IMG/VR virus record: IMGVR_UViG_3300030331_000673
Span: 1-29,645 of that record
Source of the DNA: a virus
DNA length: 29,645 nucleotides
Direction: 5' to 3' (one strand)
The translations under genes were made by a program, and so were the position numbers. Each line of letters begins with the position of its first letter. Position 1 is the first letter of the stretch. Below are positions 22,139 through 28,898 of this stretch, in pieces. The notes beneath the pieces are model-generated. The model saw nothing but the letters and a program-made list of their open reading frames with translations, had not been told where the DNA came from and searched no databases.

Positions 22139-23877
22139 TACTTAGACCATATCAAGATGTGGCAGTAAACTCTGCTATTAAATCATTGAACAAACATAAA
22201 AATACAATAGTTGTTGCACCAACGGGTGCAGGTAAAACTATTATGCTATCTTCTTTGATAGGGAAGATGCACAAGGAAAACAATAAAGTATTGGTGCTAC
22301 AACACCGTGATGAACTTGTTAATCAAAATATGGACAAGTTTAAAAAGATAAATCCTAATATATCAACGAGTATTTTAAATGCTGATGAGAAGGATTGGTC
22401 AGGTGATGTGGTGTTTGCCATGGTACAAACTCTATCAAGGCCGAACAATTTATCGAGTATGCAGCGGGTTAATTTAATTATTATTGATGAGAGCCATCAT
22501 ACTATAGCAAATTCTTGGTTAAATATAATAAAAGAATCAAAAGAAATTAATCCAAATGTTAGGATAGCGGGGTTTACGGCTACTCCTAATCGGGGTGATG
22601 GCAAGGGTTTAAAGCAGGTTTTTTCTAATTGTTCACACCAAATAGAGATAGCAACACTTATTCGTGAGGGTTTTCTTGTATCTCCTAAAACATTTGTAAT
22701 TAATGTCGGAGTTCAAAAAGAACTTAGTCAAGTTAGAAAAACGATTGATGAATTTAACATGGACGAGGTAGCTCGTATCATGAACAAAAGACCTATTAAC
22801 GAACGGGTTGTAAACGAATGGCATGAAAAAGCATCAGACCGTAAAACAGTTGTTTTCTGTTCTACAAAGAACCATGCTAAGGATTTGTGTGATGAGTTTG
22901 TAAAACAAGGTGTTCGGGCAGAGGTTCTCACAGGTGACACAAAGAAAGATGTTCGGGTTAATATGCTGCAAAGTTTATCGAATGGTGATTTGCAGGTTGT
23001 TATCAATGTAGCGGTGTTAACTGAGGGTTTCGACTCACCACCTGTATCTTGTATTATTTTAACAAGACCTTGTTCGTATAAATCAACAATGGTGCAAATG
23101 ATTGGTCGTGGATTACGAACCATTGATCCAGGTGAATACCCGAACATAATTAAAACTGACTGTATAGTTTTAGATTTTGGAACATCAATATTAACTCATG
23201 GTGAGTTAGATGAAGAAGTTAACTTAGATGACGTTGCATCAAATGATAATGGTCAAGCACCACAAAAGCAATGTCCTGAGTGTAATTCAATAGTTCCTTT
23301 AGGTGTTCGTGAATGTCCTATTTGTGGTCATGACTTTGCCAAAGAAGAAGAAAAGAAGCTTAAAGAATTTAATATGACAGAGGTAGAACTTATTGATCGC
23401 TCTCCGTTTCGTTGGATTCGGGTTTTTGACACTGATAAATGTTTGATGGCATCAGGATTTAATGGTTTTGCTATGGTTGTAAATTTACATGATACTTTTT
23501 TTGGGTTTACAAAGCCTAGAAATGATAGATTAAGAGTAGTTAGTGTAGGAACTAAGAAACAAGCTATTGCATCTGCTGACGACTTTCTGAGAAGGATTGA
23601 GAGTAATAGTAACGCTAAAAAGAATAAGCGTTGGTTAAATCAAGAGGTAAGTGAAAAACAAAAAAGCATATTGATTAGAAAAGGTTATAGAATTAATCCT
23701 TTTGATTTTTCTTGGACAAAATATAAAGCGGCTTGTCTTATAAATTACTTGTTTAATCAAAAAGAAGTTGATTATCTTATTTATAAGAAACAAAAAGAAA
23801 TTAAAATAAGAGAAAAGTCAGAAAGAATAAGAAGAGAAAGATTAGAGTATTTAAATAGAATTTCAGGAAGAGCATAA
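22135..23877 (+). CDS. SF2 DEAD/DEAH-type helicase with zinc-ribbon insert
   Basis: A 580-aa protein. Motif I is APTGAGKT (K34), motif II is DESH (D118-H121), motif III-like FTATPNRGDGKGL, motif V region VLTEGFDSPP, and motif VI QMIGRGLR (residues 321-328). After the two RecA lobes come C380-x2-C383 and C394-x2-C397, a zinc ribbon, then a Lys/Arg-rich C-terminal domain ending in a basic helix (REKSERIRRERLEYL). It is an ATP-driven DNA or RNA remodeller, like phage UvsW-type helicases that handle branched replication or recombination intermediates. The gene contains three exact CCCGAACA motifs. Confidence 0.88.
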   Translation: MILRPYQDVAVNSAIKSLNKHKNTIVVAPTGAGKTIMLSSLIGKMHKENNKVLVLQHRDELVNQNMDKFKKINPNISTSILNADEKDWSGDVVFAMVQTLSRPNNLSSMQRVNLIIIDESHHTIANSWLNIIKESKEINPNVRIAGFTATPNRGDGKGLKQVFSNCSHQIEIATLIREGFLVSPKTFVINVGVQKELSQVRKTIDEFNMDEVARIMNKRPINERVVNEWHEKASDRKTVVFCSTKNHAKDLCDEFVKQGVRAEVLTGDTKKDVRVNMLQSLSNGDLQVVINVAVLTEGFDSPPVSCIILTRPCSYKSTMVQMIGRGLRTIDPGEYPNIIKTDCIVLDFGTSILTHGELDEEVNLDDVASNDNGQAPQKQCPECNSIVPLGVRECPICGHDFAKEEEKKLKEFNMTEVELIDRSPFRWIRVFDTDKCLMASGFNGFAMVVNLHDTFFGFTKPRNDRLRVVSVGTKKQAIASADDFLRRIESNSNAKKNKRWLNQEVSEKQKSILIRKGYRINPFDFSWTKYKAACLINYLFNQKEVDYLIYKKQKEIKIREKSERIRRERLEYLNRISGRA

Positions 23878-24162
23878 ATGCCACTAATAGAACTTAATAT
23901 GATACTAGATTGTGAAGAAGAGGTAAAAGAAGTGGGCTTTTACACACCTCTTGAGTACCGTGTATTGGATCGTAAACAACTTCTGAACGGGATCAAAAAA
24001 GAAATAAATAAAAAAGGTTATTTGTTTGACAGTTGTAATTACGCTAGTGCTATGGCTATACATGAAGGTTATGTTGTTGCTTCATTGACTATGAGTAACA
24101 AAAAGAAAAGAAAAAATAAAATAATAACAGATTGGAAAGAAGATTGTCTTACGATTCATTAG
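23878..24162 (+). CDS. Small unknown early protein
   Basis: A 94-aa protein directly after the helicase stop with an AGGAAGAG ribosome site. It begins MPLIELNMILDCEEEVKEVG, with a middle YRVLDRKQLLNGIKKEINKK and a basic stretch NKKKRKNK near the end, then DWKEDCLTIH. No family recognised. It overlaps the next reading frame by up to 31 bases. The basic stretch might contact nucleic acid, but that is only a composition argument. Confidence 0.55.
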   Translation: MPLIELNMILDCEEEVKEVGFYTPLEYRVLDRKQLLNGIKKEINKKGYLFDSCNYASAMAIHEGYVVASLTMSNKKKRKNKIITDWKEDCLTIH

Positions 24163-24404
24163 TCAAAGCAGGAAAATTGTTCGGTCAAGTAGGCTGGAAT
24201 AAAAGATTTACAGAGCTGGACGAACAAGATGTATTGTATTTAATTTCAAGTATTCAACAAATGAAGGATATAGCAGATGACGTTAACGAAACTTATTTGG
24301 CAGCAATCTGGCTCAAATTCAACGTCGGGGATAAAGCAGCGGAGTTCCCATTCGGAAGAAATAAGCCAGATAATGAAAAACAAAATAGATCGGGCGATAC
24401 TTGA
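24132..24404 (+). CDS. Small helical protein with TTG start, overlapping both neighbours
   Basis: Up to 90 aa. There is no ATG in the right place. TTG at 24132 or TTG at 24144 would start it; the second gives LSYDSLVKAGKLFGQVGWNK, which looks like a natural beginning, but the SD-like GGAAAGAAG is too close to it. The body is helical (FTELDEQDVLYLISSIQQMK, then DIADDVNETYLAAIWLKFN). The reading frame is clearly coding up to about residue 75. The last 32 bases overlap the start of the nuclease gene. Function unknown; translational coupling to the nuclease is likely. Confidence 0.5.
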   Translation: MERRLSYDSLVKAGKLFGQVGWNKRFTELDEQDVLYLISSIQQMKDIADDVNETYLAAIWLKFNVGDKAAEFPFGRNKPDNEKQNRSGDT

Positions 24405-25062
24405 AAAACAAAAAGATCAAGAACCTAGAAAGTATTTAGGTGCTTCATCTCTCGGTGACGCTTGTTCACGCAAGATACAGTATAGATATATGGGTAAAAA
24501 GGCAGATAAAGGAAAAGAGTTTTCTGCAAAACTACTGCGTATCTTTCAGTTTGGTCATGTAATTGAAGATATGGCTCATGGTTGGATATACAATGCTGGC
24601 TTTGATTTAAAAAGCACTGATAAAAATGGCGAACAATTTGGCTTTTCAATAGCTAATGATCAGATTCGGGGTCATATTGATGGTGTTATATGCGGTGGAT
24701 CAGATGATTTTAAATATCCTATGTTATGGGAGTGTAAATCTGCAAATGAGAGGAGCTTCAATGAATTTGTTCGGAAGGGTGTCAGGCAAGTTAACTTAAC
24801 ATACGCATCACAAATTGCATTGTATCAAGCGTATATGGATTTAACAGAAAACCCTGCATTGTTTACAGTAATAAATAAAAATACTTGTGATATATACTAT
24901 GAGTTTGTTGATTTTGATAAAGAACTTGCTCAAAAAACAAGTGATAAAGCAGTTGAAATATTAAAAGCAGTTCAACATGATGAAATATTACCTCGTGTTG
25001 CTATGGACTCTGATTACTTTTTATGTAAAAATTGTGAGTTCAGGAGTACCTGCTGGAATTAA
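24373..25062 (+). CDS. PD-(D/E)XK exonuclease with Cas4-type cysteine set
   Basis: A 229-aa protein. The frame is open back to 24277, but the ATG at 24373 (MKNKIDRAILEKQ) is preferred because the extra residues are Ser-rich and unlike the family. C31 in LGASSLGDACSRK and C218-x2-C221-x5-C227 at the very end form the four-cysteine iron-sulphur signature of Cas4/AddB-type nucleases. Between them are FGHVIEDM, the metal-binding aspartate in GHIDGVI, LWECKSAN (E-x-K) and the QIALYQAYM helix. It probably resects DNA ends to feed the Sak4-like annealing protein. No CRISPR array or other cas gene is nearby. Confidence 0.82.
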   Translation: MKNKIDRAILEKQKDQEPRKYLGASSLGDACSRKIQYRYMGKKADKGKEFSAKLLRIFQFGHVIEDMAHGWIYNAGFDLKSTDKNGEQFGFSIANDQIRGHIDGVICGGSDDFKYPMLWECKSANERSFNEFVRKGVRQVNLTYASQIALYQAYMDLTENPALFTVINKNTCDIYYEFVDFDKELAQKTSDKAVEILKAVQHDEILPRVAMDSDYFLCKNCEFRSTCWN

Positions 25063-25067
25063 AAAAA

Positions 25068-25097
25068 AACCCGAACAATTTTGGCGTTGCTCGGGTT
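25068..25097. terminator. Hairpin after the nuclease gene, terminator geometry on minus strand
   Basis: AACCCGA 25068-25074 pairs with TCGGGTT 25091-25097; after one mismatch CAA pairs with TTG, leaving a small loop. A run of nine A precedes it on the plus strand and no T run follows it, so a standard rho-independent terminator is formed only for transcripts running leftward. The 5' arm is one of the CCCGAACA motifs and the 3' arm is nearly its inverse. On the plus-strand mRNA it may instead protect or regulate the primase message. Confidence 0.45.
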
Positions 25098-25127
25098 CAG
25101 GTGTAATGACTATAGGAGTACAATATA

Positions 25128-27290
25128 ATGCGTATCGTTCCTTTTGACAACACAAAATATAGTGTTAATGCAAAAGATTTAGTAAATGAAATATCTAAGA
25201 AAGTACCTAATCAGGTGCAGATTGACATTCTTCGGCAGACTTTTCCGCACGGTGAAGTAAAGGGTGATTTGTTCACTATCGGGTCTTTACAGGGAGAAGC
25301 AGGTAAATCATTAAAAATAGACATAAATCCTAACAGTCCTTTCTTTATGAAGGGTCAGGACTTTAATGGAAGCACTGGTGTCGGGGGTATTGTTAAGATA
25401 CTTATTGAAGGTCGTGGTATGAATCTACCTGAAATTAAAGAAATGTTCGCAGATTACCTGGGTGAAGAAAGAAACTTTGTTCGCCAGCAGCCTGCTGAGA
25501 ATCCAGTAAAAGTCCAGATTAACAGGCAAACACCATACGATTCGGAGTATTTATACAAAAATGCTGAAGGTCAGATTATATGTGCTGTGCGTAAATACCT
25601 TGTTCGGGATAGTTCAGGTAATCCTGTGTTGGATACGCACGGCAAACCTAAGAAGGAGTTCAGGCAGTTTACTGGCGACCACCCGTATCCTCGTATGCCT
25701 GATGTCAGACCATTGTATAATATCCCGAACATTTTAGCTTCTGATACTATTATCTGGGTAGAAGGCGAGAAGTGTGCAGATGCACTCAACAACTTAGGTT
25801 ATACGGCTACTTGTACTATGGGTGGAGCAGGTATGCTTACGAAGAAGTCAGCGTCACAATATGATTTCTCTCCTTTACAGGGTAAAGAACTCATCTTATG
25901 GGCTGATAATGATACAGCAGGCAGGCGTTTGGCTGAGCTTGTGCAAGAGCTATCACTCAAGGCTAATGTTAAATCCGTTAAGATGCTTACTCTTCCTCGG
26001 GGTAAGCCTGAGAGATGGGACGCAGATGATGCTATAGCCGAAGGGTTTGACATAAATACTTTTCTTAATACTCCGAACAATGTTACTAAACATAACATAA
26101 ATCTGCTGGACGATAGTATGCTGGTTTCCAGATTCACTGGCGTTGCACCCGAACAAAAATTTATCGTGGACGCAACATTTCCGCTCGGGGTACCCATAAT
26201 TTTATCCGCAGCAGGAGATGCGGGCAAGGGTATGTTGACGTTAGATTTGGCTATGAAGGTGGCTTCGGGGGCTTCTATGACCAGTTCCTTCGGGGCGAAT
26301 GTAACAGAGTTCGGGAATGTGGTTATATTTACAGCAGAAGATGATGAAGCAGAGATGCACCGACGAATCCAGCGTTTAGACCCGAACAATGATCGGGCTA
26401 ATTATTATCATGAACTTCGGGTCGTTGCTCTGCCTAACGCAGGAGGTGTGTTTCCGATACTGCAAAATGTTCACGGGGAGTTCACAACTTCTGCTGAGTT
26501 TGAGCGTATATACGAACAAATATTACAAATAAATAACTTAAAGTTAATTATATTTGATCCTTTAGCGTCTTTTGTTCACGCTGATGTGAACTCTGATCCA
26601 GCAGCGGGAGCAGCTTTAACGGGGCTAATGTCGAAAATAGGTTCGGAAACTGGAGCTTCAGTGATGATGTGTCACCATATGACCAAGGTTAAAGATGATG
26701 CCGTCATATCAACACCAGAACAAGCCAGAAATCTTATTCGGGGTACTTCTGCCCTTGTAGACGGTGTGCGTTGTGCTTTTGCGTTGTGGCAAGTAGATGA
26801 GAAATCTGCAAAACGCCAGTGTAAGGAACTGAACATAGAATATCAGCGTAATCGGTGCTTTGACGGGGCGGTTGTCAAGTCGAACGGGGTTGCAAAAAGA
26901 CAAGTGCGTAAGTTTGTTCGGGATTTAAATACTGGACTGCTGGTTGATCGGAGTGAAGATATTGAACAACTGAATATGGGAACTAATCGGGATAACAGAA
27001 AGACTGCCCTGTACGAGTGGATAGCTCGGTGTGAACGGGAAGGTAGAGCTTTATCACAACAGGGAGGTGCTGATTCTCTAACGAATCGTATGACTGATGC
27101 TGACGCTCCTGATGCCCTGAACAATTTATCTCAACGGGTATTAGATGGAATTGTTCGGGAACTTATAACTGACAATCGTATAGACAAGTTTAGCTTTAGC
27201 ACTGCTGGTGGGAGGAAGTGGCTTGGCACGACGGTCGGGGTGATGAGTCGTGGTGAATATCAAGCAACGACTGCCAGAGATAATATATAA
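25128..27290 (+). CDS. TOPRIM primase fused to RepA-like helicase
   Basis: A 720-aa protein with a GGAG ribosome site 9 bases upstream. Residues 1-115 resemble the head of phage primases (DLFTIGSLQGEAGKSLKIDI), but no zinc-binding cysteine set is visible. The TOPRIM domain, about residues 195-300, has VEGEKCAD (E212) and WADNDTAG (D260, D262). The helicase domain, about residues 340-600, has Walker A GDAGKG (363-368, K367), Walker B LIIFDP (D477), and MCHHMTK, as in RepA/AAA_25 hexameric helicases. It should unwind DNA and make RNA primers. The C-terminal 120 residues may bind DNA. The gene carries six exact CCCGAACA motifs and many CGGG tetramers unusual for this genome. Confidence 0.85.
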   Translation: MRIVPFDNTKYSVNAKDLVNEISKKVPNQVQIDILRQTFPHGEVKGDLFTIGSLQGEAGKSLKIDINPNSPFFMKGQDFNGSTGVGGIVKILIEGRGMNLPEIKEMFADYLGEERNFVRQQPAENPVKVQINRQTPYDSEYLYKNAEGQIICAVRKYLVRDSSGNPVLDTHGKPKKEFRQFTGDHPYPRMPDVRPLYNIPNILASDTIIWVEGEKCADALNNLGYTATCTMGGAGMLTKKSASQYDFSPLQGKELILWADNDTAGRRLAELVQELSLKANVKSVKMLTLPRGKPERWDADDAIAEGFDINTFLNTPNNVTKHNINLLDDSMLVSRFTGVAPEQKFIVDATFPLGVPIILSAAGDAGKGMLTLDLAMKVASGASMTSSFGANVTEFGNVVIFTAEDDEAEMHRRIQRLDPNNDRANYYHELRVVALPNAGGVFPILQNVHGEFTTSAEFERIYEQILQINNLKLIIFDPLASFVHADVNSDPAAGAALTGLMSKIGSETGASVMMCHHMTKVKDDAVISTPEQARNLIRGTSALVDGVRCAFALWQVDEKSAKRQCKELNIEYQRNRCFDGAVVKSNGVAKRQVRKFVRDLNTGLLVDRSEDIEQLNMGTNRDNRKTALYEWIARCEREGRALSQQGGADSLTNRMTDADAPDALNNLSQRVLDGIVRELITDNRIDKFSFSTAGGRKWLGTTVGVMSRGEYQATTARDNI

Positions 27291-27334
27291 ACCCGAACAT
27301 TTATCCCATGAAGGCTCCAGGACGAACAAAGTTT

Positions 27335-27379
27335 CTGCTGCAGTACCTGAAAAAAAACCAGCAGTTTTTTCTGCTGGTT
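27335..27379. terminator. Strong hairpin with a competing upstream partner
   Basis: AACCAGCAG 27356-27364 pairs perfectly with CTGCTGGTT 27371-27379 around a six-T loop. Eight A bases run from 27350, so leftward transcripts would see a perfect terminator. For rightward transcripts, CTGCTG 27335-27340 can pair with CAGCAG 27359-27364, directly followed by TTTTTT, which would be a terminator; the 9-bp hairpin would then act as antiterminator. It lies in the 223-base gap after the primase gene. Confidence 0.5.
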
Positions 27380-27421
27380 GAGTATGGAGGAAATATAAAT
27401 TTACATTTTTACAATAAATTA

Positions 27422-27441
27422 TTTTTTTTGCTTGTAAAATG
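27422..27441 (+). promoter_or_regulatory. Upstream element T8-GCTTGTAAAATG
   Basis: A 20-base stretch that matches 17 of 20 bases at 28027-28046, upstream of the next small-gene group. TTGTAA at 27432 lies 17 bases before ATTATT (27455-27460), the same spacing as in the other copy. It may be a phage promoter type; a start site is not proven. Confidence 0.35.
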
Positions 27442-27458
27442 TTTTTTTATGATTATTA

Positions 27459-27487
27459 TTTACTTATGGGATTTTCCCATGTAGTAT
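27459..27487 (+). promoter_or_regulatory. Probable promoter with palindrome in the spacer
   Basis: TTTACT (27459-27464), 17-base spacer, TAGTAT (27482-27487). The palindrome ATGGGA-TTT-TCCCAT fills 27466-27480, exactly between the two boxes. The following sequence CCCATGT resembles the copy at 19715-19721. It precedes the gamma-glutamylcyclotransferase gene by about 25 bases and probably drives the right-end genes under the same regulator as the replication operon. Confidence 0.5.
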
Positions 27488-27513
27488 TAAATTATTAATT
27501 ACAGGAGTAAAGA

Positions 27514-28026
27514 ATGACAAAATTATATATCGCATACGGTAGTAACTTAAATCTTAGCCAAATGGCTTTTCGTTGCCCTAATGCAAAACAGTTAGGTAGT
27601 TTATATATTCCAAATTGGAAGTTAGTATTTCGTGGTGTTGCAGACATTCAACCGTCAACAAATAATCATGATATGTTGCCCGTGGGTTTATGGGAGATTA
27701 CAAAAGAATGTGAGCAGGCATTAGACTTGTATGAGGGTTTTCCAAACTTATATGGCAAAATAGAGATTATGGGTATGATGACATATACCATGAACAGAAC
27801 AAGTTTTGCCCCACCGTCTAGAGGTTATTTTCAATCTATTCTTGAGGGTTACAAAGACTTTGGTTTAGATACTGATCATTTATACAATTCTTTGGGTTGG
27901 TCGCATTGCCACCATGTACATACTAATATTATTCAAGATAAACATATTAATAAAAAATTTTTACGTATGACGCCTTCTGATAAAAATGCTTATAGATTGA
28001 AGTATTTTAGTGGCAATAAAAAGTAG
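27514..28026 (+). CDS. Gamma-glutamylcyclotransferase-like protein
   Basis: A 170-aa protein. The substrate loop YGSNL (residues 8-12) and the catalytic Glu in LDLYEGFP (E74) are the two hallmarks of the GGCT/AIG2-like fold, which releases 5-oxoproline from gamma-glutamyl compounds. ARCPNA-type spacing is kept as FRCPNA (residues 19-24). The C-terminal 50 residues (HCHHVHTNIIQDKH) are unusual and His-rich. The ribosome site is AGGAG. GGCT-like genes are frequent in phages, with unclear role: glutathione turnover or trimming of gamma-glutamyl adducts on modified bases or proteins are possibilities. It heads the right-end cluster behind its own promoter. Confidence 0.83.
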   Translation: MTKLYIAYGSNLNLSQMAFRCPNAKQLGSLYIPNWKLVFRGVADIQPSTNNHDMLPVGLWEITKECEQALDLYEGFPNLYGKIEIMGMMTYTMNRTSFAPPSRGYFQSILEGYKDFGLDTDHLYNSLGWSHCHHVHTNIIQDKHINKKFLRMTPSDKNAYRLKYFSGNKK

Positions 28027-28046
28027 TTTTTTTTACTTGCAATATG
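28027..28046 (+). promoter_or_regulatory. Second copy of the T8-RCTTGYAAWATG element
   Basis: Begins at the last base of the GGCT stop codon's neighbour and matches 27422-27441 at 17 of 20 bases. TTGCAA (28037-28042) is followed after 17 bases by ATTATT, and a perfect TATAAT lies at 28050-28055. It may start a separate transcript for the small genes from 28086 onward. Confidence 0.35.
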
Positions 28047-28085
28047 AATTATAATACATATTATTATTATAAAGGAGTTATAAAT

Positions 28086-28241
28086 ATGAAGAATAAAATT
28101 ATTAAAGAAATAGAAAAAGGTACGTCTACTAATGCCATTGTTGGTATGTTCTTAAGTAAAAGAGTTGACTATGATGATATAGTTAAAATTATCCGTGATT
28201 ATAAATGGGAGCAGTTTAGACGATATGGCAGGAGATTTTAA
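28086..28241 (+). CDS. Small unknown protein (51 aa)
   Basis: MKNKIIKEIEKGTSTNAIVG, then FLSKRVDYDDIVKIIRDYKW and a basic end FRRYGRRF. An in-frame ATG at 28044 exists, but AAAGGAG sits 8 bases before 28086, and the 14 extra residues are Tyr/Asn-rich noise. Helical with a basic tail. Its stop overlaps the next ATG. Function unknown; such short genes behind an early promoter are often host-takeover factors. Confidence 0.6.
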   Translation: MKNKIIKEIEKGTSTNAIVGMFLSKRVDYDDIVKIIRDYKWEQFRRYGRRF

Positions 28242-28441
28242 TGAGCAAAGAATATTATAATAGACAATTACAAAAATTGGTAAATTCTGAATATGGTTTT
28301 ACAATTAAAATTATGGATAGTGAGAATAATTCTACTCATAGTTGGACTGTAAATAAAGAAAGTCATAAAGATATTATGAATGAGTTAAAAAAGTTTTTTA
28401 ATAATAACTTTTATGAATATGTTGGAGATACTGATGAATAA
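28241..28441 (+). CDS. Small unknown protein (66 aa)
   Basis: MSKEYYNRQLQKLVNSEYGF, an alpha-beta-alpha pattern: helix, two strands (FTIKIMDSE and HSWTVNKE), then a helix (DIMNELKKFFNNNF). No family recognised. The start overlaps the previous stop by one base, and the last 8 bases overlap the start of the next gene. Compact and soluble; no signal or membrane segment. Confidence 0.55.
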   Translation: MSKEYYNRQLQKLVNSEYGFTIKIMDSENNSTHSWTVNKESHKDIMNELKKFFNNNFYEYVGDTDE

Positions 28442-28898
28442 TATTAGAAATATTATTGATGAAGAAGAAGAAGAGAAGAAAAAACGTAGGATTAAAAAAC
28501 GTAAGGTATCACAAACTTTATATTGGGAAAATCTCGGTATAGATGGTTTTTGCCCCGATTATGGAGATAATAAAGATATATTACTAGATGAATATAATGA
28601 TACTGTTGATTATGTTCAAAACTTAGCAGGTCGTAATTCTATATTATCTTTTGATAATACTGACGTTATTAACTTTCCAACATATAATTCTCTTATGAAG
28701 TTAAAGACTAATAGACTTATAGACTATTATGAAAAACTTGGTTTTAAAAACGTCAAGATAAAGATTGGTAAAGATAGGTATGTGGGCGGTAAGAGAAAAG
28801 GTCAACAAGGTCGTGAGTTAAAATTACCACCTATCGGTAAATTACAATCGGACAAAAATCCATTAAAAAAGAAAATAGAGGGAGTTATTGATGTATAA
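28434..28898 (+). CDS. Unknown charged protein (154 aa)
   Basis: The start at 28434 is chosen over the upstream in-frame ATG (28413) because GGAG lies 6 bases before it. After MNNIRNIIDE comes an acidic-then-basic stretch, EEEEEKKKRRIKKRK (about residues 10-24), likely a helix. The middle is Asp/Asn-rich. LIDYYEKLGFKNVKIKIGKD near residue 110 echoes the YEKLGF motif at the end of GNAT acetyltransferases, but no acetyl-CoA loop was found, so I do not assign that family. The end is basic with Pro (LPPIGKLQ, NPLKKKIEGV). Function unknown. Confidence 0.55.
   Translation: MNNIRNIIDEEEEEKKKRRIKKRKVSQTLYWENLGIDGFCPDYGDNKDILLDEYNDTVDYVQNLAGRNSILSFDNTDVINFPTYNSLMKLKTNRLIDYYEKLGFKNVKIKIGKDRYVGGKRKGQQGRELKLPPIGKLQSDKNPLKKKIEGVIDV

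Larger units (their letters stand above)
22911..27299. repeat. Dispersed octamer CCCGAACA (11 exact copies, both strands)
   Basis: CCCGAACA occurs at 23139, 25070, 25724, 26148, 26381 and 27292; its complement TGTTCGGG at 22911, 22950, 25601, 26915 and 27152. Near copies with 7 matching bases lie at 22441, 24178, 24768 and 26073. The flank is usually A/T (wTTGTTCGGGw). Copies fall in different codon phases, and two are in intergenic DNA. Only two exact copies (11561, 13003) were found elsewhere in the window. Confidence 0.8.

Noticed and set aside
24373-25062. Part of a CRISPR-Cas system because of Cas4 resemblance
   Set aside because: No array or other cas gene is in the window; Cas4-like nucleases are common in phage recombination clusters.
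25799-26389. 196-aa open frame on the minus strand
   Set aside because: It lies wholly inside the TOPRIM/RepA gene, whose motifs are intact, and lacks a ribosome site.
22911-27299. CCCGAACA copies as alphaproteobacterial LexA boxes (GTTC-N7-GTTC)
   Set aside because: The sites contain a single GTTC followed by GGG, and no second GTTC at the required spacing.
27141-27329. 62-aa minus-strand frame near the primase end
   Set aside because: Mostly antisense to the conserved primase C terminus, with no ribosome site or recognisable content.
28011-28046. AT-rich imperfect hairpin after the GGCT gene as a terminator
   Set aside because: The stem is mostly A-T with a bulge and the T run lies inside the stem; the stretch is better explained as the repeated upstream element.
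28434-28898. GNAT acetyltransferase from the YEKLGF string
   Set aside because: No acetyl-CoA-binding loop (R/QxxGxG/A) is present, and a short string alone is weak evidence.
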